Origin: Hexactinellida sp. DTS-2022
Taxonomy: Eukaryota > Porifera > Hexactinellida
Assembly: GCA_028753945.1 (NCBI GenBank)
Contig: JAPNXP010000003.1
Span: forward strand, 2,604,001-2,668,000
Direction of reading: 5' to 3'
DNA length: 64,000 nucleotides
The position numbers and the translations under genes were made by a program. The notes under the pieces were generated by a model. That model was not told the origin of the DNA. It worked only from the letters and a program-made list of their open reading frames with translations, and did no database searches. This document shows, one piece after another, positions 58,446-64,000 of the stretch. How positions within the stretch are numbered: the stretch's first letter is position 1; the number at the start of each line of letters is the position of its first letter.

Positions 58446-60540
58446 CTTAGTGCTTTGGTTAGTTTTCCTTCCGTATCCTCTCCACAGAACAGAGTTTAAT
58501 TAACTAAGAGCCCAAATTTTCAGGATATGTGTCTCATGGGTTACAGATGTGCACCTGGGGCCACGATTTTTTATCACATTTTTGGGACACATTTTTACAC
58601 CTGTTAATTGTTAGAAAAAGAACAATAAATGGTGCGCGAATATTTAATTTAAATGCATTCGAGAGAGAATTAAATTCTACACCTTTTCACAGTGCACGAA
58701 TTTTTAAATTGGGTTTCGTTTGTGCCACAATTGAGTTGCAAGTTTCCTTTGTTTACTAACACTTTAGTTCAATTGAATGTGTTAATCTAATTCTATTGTT
58801 TTAACTCGCTATTATTATATTGATTCAACTTGTGAGATCGAGTAGGCTTCTAATTTCCAATTGAAAACTTAGATTTTACATTCCATAACAACGACAAATT
58901 ATGTGATTATATTTATTTCTGCTTAGAATATTCTTGCACAATGGATACATGACATATTTAATTCTAATTAATTCGCTCTGTGTTTAACTTATAGAGACGG
59001 TTCCAATTAGATTATTGGGGTTATCGAAGTGTGCAGAATTCAAATATGATAGTGAAATTAATTTTAAATTAATAATAATTGCAAATAATTGAACTTAATT
59101 TATTTTGCTGTAATTATAATAATGGTGTTAAATTATTAATAAATAAATTAAATATTTAGACAAATTAGCCAAATTTGATAAATCTCAGAGACTATACAAG
59201 ATGGAGACCAATAGATCAATTGATCCTTATACCACGTACCACCTCTACAAATGGGTCTTGACACCTTGAGGTGTTTATGACATCGTAAAATAAATGTGTT
59301 TTCACAATTTTGTGAATTATAAAATTCAAATGGGTCGGTTGGTTTTGGGTGATCACCCAACACGCATATAAAAAATGCTGACTCATCACTTATTATTTTG
59401 TTCTGAAACTTGAATATCTTTGAAACGAAGTGAGCAAATTGGGAACTTCCACCACTCTAAGGGTCGTTGCCTTCTGAAACACCTTTCTGAAATAATTTAA
59501 CACCTTCATAGTGATGATGACATGGCGAAAAAAATCCAAAATTGCAGCCTGTGGCGACAGCACGTTCCTTTGGAGGCACTATCAATAAACAACCAACAAA
59601 ATATAGTGCCACCAAAGGAACATGCGTCGGCACAGGCTGCAATTTTGGATTTTTTATTATATATATTTCTCCGTAGCAGGTGCCCTGGCCACACCTGTAT
59701 AAATTGAGGGCAGAAACTTGGCATGTAGTTGCGGAGGGACCGTATAATTTGCACCTGGGGTTACGAATTTTTATTAAGAAATTTTTGACACATCTTTAAC
59801 ACCTTTCAAAATTTGTCTGGTCCATAACTCAAAATATGTTTTAATAAACCCCAAAATTTTATTTCATATTTAGATTCATCTTAAAATTCTGCGTCTGATG
59901 GGATAAGAAAATTTGTTAAAATTGGTTTAATTTCTGTCATAAATGGGGGTTGAAATTCCTTTGTTTACTCAACACTTCAATTTCAATAAAACTGTGAAAT
60001 CTAATTCCATTGTTTCAACTTGTAATAATTATATTGATTTAACTTGTTAAATCTTACTCTATTGATTCAATTTGCTTCAAATAAATTGATTTAACATATA
60101 AATTCCAGCTGGTTTCAGTTTAATTCTAGTATTACTATACAATGGATTAAATAAAATAATATAATATAAGGAATTTGCTGACTCTACTCAACTCACCGTG
60201 GATAACATTGCTAAAATAAATAACTGATAATATAATTTATTATCAATACATAATGAATGGATGGCATTATACTCAAGATGGTTTATGATAGAAACAAACT
60301 TCAACTTCAAATTTATGCACCGTTTCTTGTGACTCGGGCCAATTAACAAATGGTTCTTGACAACTTGAGGCGTTGATAACTTGGCAAAAAAAAAATCCAA
60401 AATTGCAGCCTGTGCCGACAGCATGTTCCTTTGGAGGCACTATCAATAAACCACCAACAAAATATAGTGCCACCAAAGGAACTTGCGTCGGCACAGGCTG
60501 CAATTTTGGATTTTTTTTCTCTGTAGCAGGTGCCCTGGCC

Positions 60541-61336
60541 CATGGCCTACTATATAATACGGCTAGATAAGTCATTTATTTGCCATTAAATTTCCAGGCC
60601 AGTGTTTACTTTCTAATTGCTCGTAAAATAAATCACCTCTTGTCTTGGAATAAACTAAACTTAGGTTTTCAAATACGCTGGAAACATCTAAAATACTTTT
60701 GAGAATGATTTCTCATCGGATTTAACCACAGTGACGTAATCAAATATACATACCCATATATGGTAATGATGTTAAATAAATGTTAATTTTTAAATAATTT
60801 GAGAATCTAACTTTGCCGTTTTTATCCTAATGCATTTTTCTTGTAAAAAAACTAACTACAGTAACAAATTATGTCATTCCTTTCACTCAAATTCTTTTCA
60901 ACGTCAATGTAAGTAAATAATTATGCTATTGTTATCAAACCATATGTTTTGTATTTTTTTGAAATGTATAATTAGATTTTAATCTAAGTCTTATAAGTGC
61001 TGTTTGACGACGTAGATGTTGCCCAGTCAGTTTAATGACCGTTCTTGGGACTTATTTGGCTAATGTTCACAAAATCTCTACTTCAATCTCTACTTCATAA
61101 TTAGTATTAATTACCATATATGGGTATGTATATTTGATTACATCATTGTGGTTAAATCCGATGAGAAATCATTCTCAAAAGTATTTTAGATGTTTCCAGC
61201 GTATTTGAAAACCTAAGTTTAATTTATTCCATGACAATATGTAATTTATTTTACTAGCAATTAGAAAGTAAACACTGGCCTGGAAATAAAATGGCAAATA
61301 CTTGACTTATCTAGCCGTATAATATAGTAGGCCATG
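60541..61336. mobile_element. Long-inverted-repeat element, 796 bp, copy 2 (reverse of copy 1)
   Basis: The same length and nearly the same sequence as 51787-52582, but flipped. A 7 bp duplication CCTGGCC lies at 60534-60540 and 61337-61343. Inserted in the unit head at TGCCCTGGCC. Confidence 0.92.
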
Positions 61337-61347
61337 CCTGGCCACAC

Positions 61348-62135
61348 CATGGCCTACTTAATATACGGCTAGATATGTCACCGAGAAGGCCATAAAACGA
61401 GAAGGCCAGTTTCAAATTTTCATTTTAGGATAAACTATGCCTCCTATTGTTGTTATTTGGGTTGTATATGGGGTAATCAACCATTGCGAGTTCATTAGAA
61501 CCACTTTTGAGAATCTCAGATTTGTGGTTAAGCTGTTTAGGCGCCATTTAATGATGACACCACAAATATACAAAAATGTAAAATTCGAGTCTAAAGAACT
61601 GCGAGAAAATGAAAATAATTTGCTAATATACTTAGAATACATTTTCCGAATATATAATGAGAATGAATATATATAAACCAGCAATTATAAACGTTTTATG
61701 TACAAAAATAGTAAGTTTTAATTCGGATACTACTTGTATTTTAGCATGTGGTTGCTTAATAATTTTTAAATTTTTTTAAAATGTCGCCATTTTGTGATTA
61801 GTAGTCTTTGGGGTATGAAATATATCCCTATATTAGTATTCCTATTATAAAATTATTAGAAAATAGGAAGAAACTGAAATTTATGATATTCGAAATTTTT
61901 TTCATTTTACCATAAATTGTTACCGTCATCATTAAATTGCGCCTAAACAGCTTAACCACAAATCTGAGATTCTCAAAAGTGGTTCTAATGAACTCGCAAT
62001 GGTTGATTACCCCATATACAACCCAAATAACAACAATAGGAGGCATAGTTTATCCTAAAATGAAAATTTGAAACTGGCCTTCTCGTTTTATGGCCTTCTC
62101 GGTGACATATCTAGCCGTATATTAAGTAGGCCATG
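61348..62135. mobile_element. Long-inverted-repeat element, 788 bp, related family
   Basis: The ends CATGGCCTACTTAATATACG and CGTATATTAAGTAGGCCATG match the 796 bp elements over about 30 bp, then differ. Arms of about 215 bp include GTTGTTATTTGGGTTGTATA. The 7 bp duplication GCCACAC lies at 61341-61347 and 62136-62142. It landed 11 bp from copy 2 in the same unit. Confidence 0.9.
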
Positions 62136-62599
62136 GCCACACCTGTATACATTGAGGGCTAAACTTGGCATGCAAGTGCGGAGTGACCGTCTAATTTGCA
62201 CCTGGGGTTACGAATTTTGATCAAATTATTTTAACACCTATTTAAACTATTTATGGCTCATAAAATGAAATAATTATTTTTGAGCTTGATAAATTTTACA
62301 TGTACGGATAGAGAATTTAATTCTACACCTTTTCACAGTGCACGAATATTTAAATTGGGTTTCGTTAGTGCCACAATAGAGTTGCAAGTTTCCTTTGTTT
62401 ACTAACACTTCAGTTCCATTGAAAGTGTTAAATCTAATTCTATTGTTTCAACTTGTAATAAATTTATTGATTTAACTTGTTAAATCTTACTCTATTGATT
62501 CAACTTGCGATAATTATATTGATTTAACTAATAAATTCCAGCTGGCTTCTATTTAATTGTAGTATTACTATACAATGGATTAAATAAAATATAATAATA

Positions 62600-62772
62600 C
62601 AGTAGATGTCGGATATAAGCACACCGGTTATAAGAACATATCGGATATAACCACACTATGTTGGGAAACGTTTGCCATATACCCTGTATACTTTATGACG
62701 GTTATAAGAACAGTCGGTTATAAGCACATTTAGTGCTGTTCCCGACTCTGTGCTTATAACCGGCATCCACTG
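62600..62772. mobile_element. TA-flanked MITE, 173 bp, inside an array unit
   Basis: CAGTAGATGTCGGATATAAG at the left pairs with CTTATAACCGGCATCCACTG at the right. TA at 62598-62599 and 62773-62774. The core repeats CGGTTATAAG. Confidence 0.88.
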
Positions 62773-63034
62773 TATAAGGAATTTGTTGACTCAACTCAAA
62801 TCACCGTGGATAACATTGCTAAATTAATTAAACATTATATTATAATTTATTATCAATACATATGGCAATAAACTCAAGATGGTTTATGATAGAAACAATC
62901 TTCAAATTTATCTACCGTTCCTTGTGACTCGGACCAATTAACAAATGGTTCTTGACGCCTTGAGGCGTTGATGACTTGGCGGAAAAAAATCCCAAATTCC
63001 AGCCTGTGCCAACAGCATGTTCCTTTGGAGGCAC

Positions 63035-63219
63035 CAGGCTTTCATCCAGGCAAAATTTCCCGCGCTCCTAGATTAAGTTTGAGCTCGCTCACATGCGTCT
63101 AAAATGCTCAATTTGTATTGCGTCTATGAGAGCATCTCTCGATTTTCGCGCGCCTAGAAAAGTTTTCTTTTGAAATTACGCGCCTAGAGGCGCGTTGCAT
63201 ACGCCTGGATGAAACCCTG
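63035..63219. mobile_element. hAT-type MITE inside a hairpin arm, 185 bp
   Basis: CAGGCTTTCATCCAGGC at the left mirrors GCCTGGATGAAACCCTG at the right. An exact 8 bp duplication GGAGGCAC lies at 63027-63034 and 63220-63227. Inserted in the arm of an array hairpin. Confidence 0.9.
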
Positions 63220-64000
63220 GGAGGCACTATCAATAAACCACATTCAAAATATAGTGCCACCAAAGGAACATGCGTAGGCACAGGCTGCAATTTTGGATTT
63301 TTTTCTTTTTCTCCGTAGACGGTGCCCTGGCCAGAGCTTTATAGTTGATGGCCTGAAACTTGGCATGTAGGTGCGTATGGACCGTATAATTTGCACCTGG
63401 GATTACGATTTTTGATTAATAAATTTTCCACACATCTTTAACACCTCTCAAAATTTGTCTGGTCCATAACTAAAAAAATGTTATACTAAACCCCCAATTT
63501 TTATTACAAATTTGGATTCACCATAAAATTCTGCGTCTAATGGGAGAAGACAAATTAATATAATGGGTTTAATTCATGCCACAAGTGGGGGTTTAAATTT
63601 ATTTGTTCACTAACACTTCAGTTCAATTAAAAGTATTAAATCAAATTCTATTGTTTCAACTCGTTATTACTGTGCCGACTATACTACAGTATAGTGGCCC
63701 AGTTCTAATCTTACTGCCTTGGTTAGTTATTACTGTGCCGACTATACTATAGTATAGTGGCCCAGTTCTAATCTTACTGCCTTGGTTATTAATATTATTA
63801 ATCCGTATCGTCTCCACAGAACAGAGTTATAATTACTAAGAACTAAAATTTTCAGGATATGTGTCTCATGGGTTACAGATGTGCACCTGGGGTCACGATT
63901 TTTTATTACATTTTTTTGGACACATTTTTTCACCTGTTTAATATTGAAACAGGAACAATAAATAGTACCCGAAAATTAAATTTATATGCATTCGATAGAG

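Larger units (their letters stand above)
54581..60540 (-). repeat. Hairpin-bearing tandem array, minus orientation
   Basis: The same units as 29095-45967, reversed. Hairpins lie at about 55023-55141, 55880-55997, 57475-57593, 59534-59651 and 60394-60512. Heads end TGCACCTGGGGTTACG; an alternative head with CCTTCCGTATCCTCTCCACA precedes TGCACCTGGGGTCACG. A 56160-56760 stretch with repeated TATGAATAATTCAATT is not seen in other units. It lies immediately upstream of the oxidase start codon. Confidence 0.82.
62143..64000 (-). repeat. Hairpin array, minus orientation, continuing past the window
   Basis: The rest of the unit interrupted at 60541, then a unit with a hairpin at about 62989-63300, itself interrupted by a hAT, and a further unit. 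Two 62 bp repeats lie at 63664-63786, again beside ATCCGTATCGTCTCCACAG. Confidence 0.82.

Noticed and set aside
29662-60575. Many 60-100 codon open frames on both strands with CSFGGTI, ACADACSFGG or KEHAVG strings
   Set aside because: They are translations of the hairpin arms in several frames and recur at every copy. The palindrome explains their presence on both strands, and no independent coding constraint is seen.
61412-62046. 79-90 codon frames including MPPIVVIWVVYGV at both ends of one element
   Set aside because: The same frame appears on opposite strands because it lies in the inverted arms of the 788 bp element, so there is no evidence it is translated.
1-64000. tRNA and rRNA genes
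   Set aside because: I saw no cloverleaf with A and B boxes and no rRNA core sequence, although a short diverged tRNA could be missed by eye.

Overview
The window is AT-rich animal (metazoan) DNA. It holds two intron-containing host genes, both on the minus strand, inside very dense repeats. The metazoan call rests on the MPP-beta sequence, a THAP-domain gene, FLYWCH/MULE transposons and a DIRS-class element. I cannot place the species more closely.

Region by region. 1-2925 is the right part of a DIRS-like retrotransposon fossil inserted in a broken THAP-domain gene (2926-3603, minus). 4865-6615 is a decayed FLYWCH/MULE DNA transposon with terminal repeats and target duplications. 6882-13078 (minus) is a complete three-exon gene for the mitochondrial processing peptidase beta subunit (468 aa); its introns hold MITEs and hAT-type elements, one of them nested. 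13.2-21.8 kb has no recognised host gene and is built from palindrome-tailed repeats (possibly rolling-circle), several joined head to tail.

22872-54462 (minus) is the main result: five exons that join in phase into an uninterrupted 548-residue pyranose 2-oxidase-like GMC flavoenzyme. The Rossmann GxGxxG, the THWT flavinylation motif and the catalytic His/Asn pair are all present. Exon 1 is separated from exon 2 by a 27.7 kb intron. Most of that intron is an unusual array of roughly 0.85-1.5 kb units, each with a ~120 bp imperfect hairpin whose arms covary between copies. In a fixed A-rich slot beside the hairpin, many units carry 1-8 copies of a ~62 bp palindrome-centred repeat. The intron also holds a second FLYWCH/MULE transposon with a C-terminal RING finger split by a hAT element, an 84 bp perfect palindrome, a 31-33 bp minisatellite and a long-inverted-repeat element.

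54.6-64 kb, upstream of the oxidase, is the same hairpin array in the opposite orientation, carrying further insertions, among them two more long-inverted-repeat elements with 7 bp target duplications. The two host genes point the same way, about 9.8 kb apart, and show no obvious functional link. The rest is repeat biology. All calls come from reading the sequence; no database search was run.
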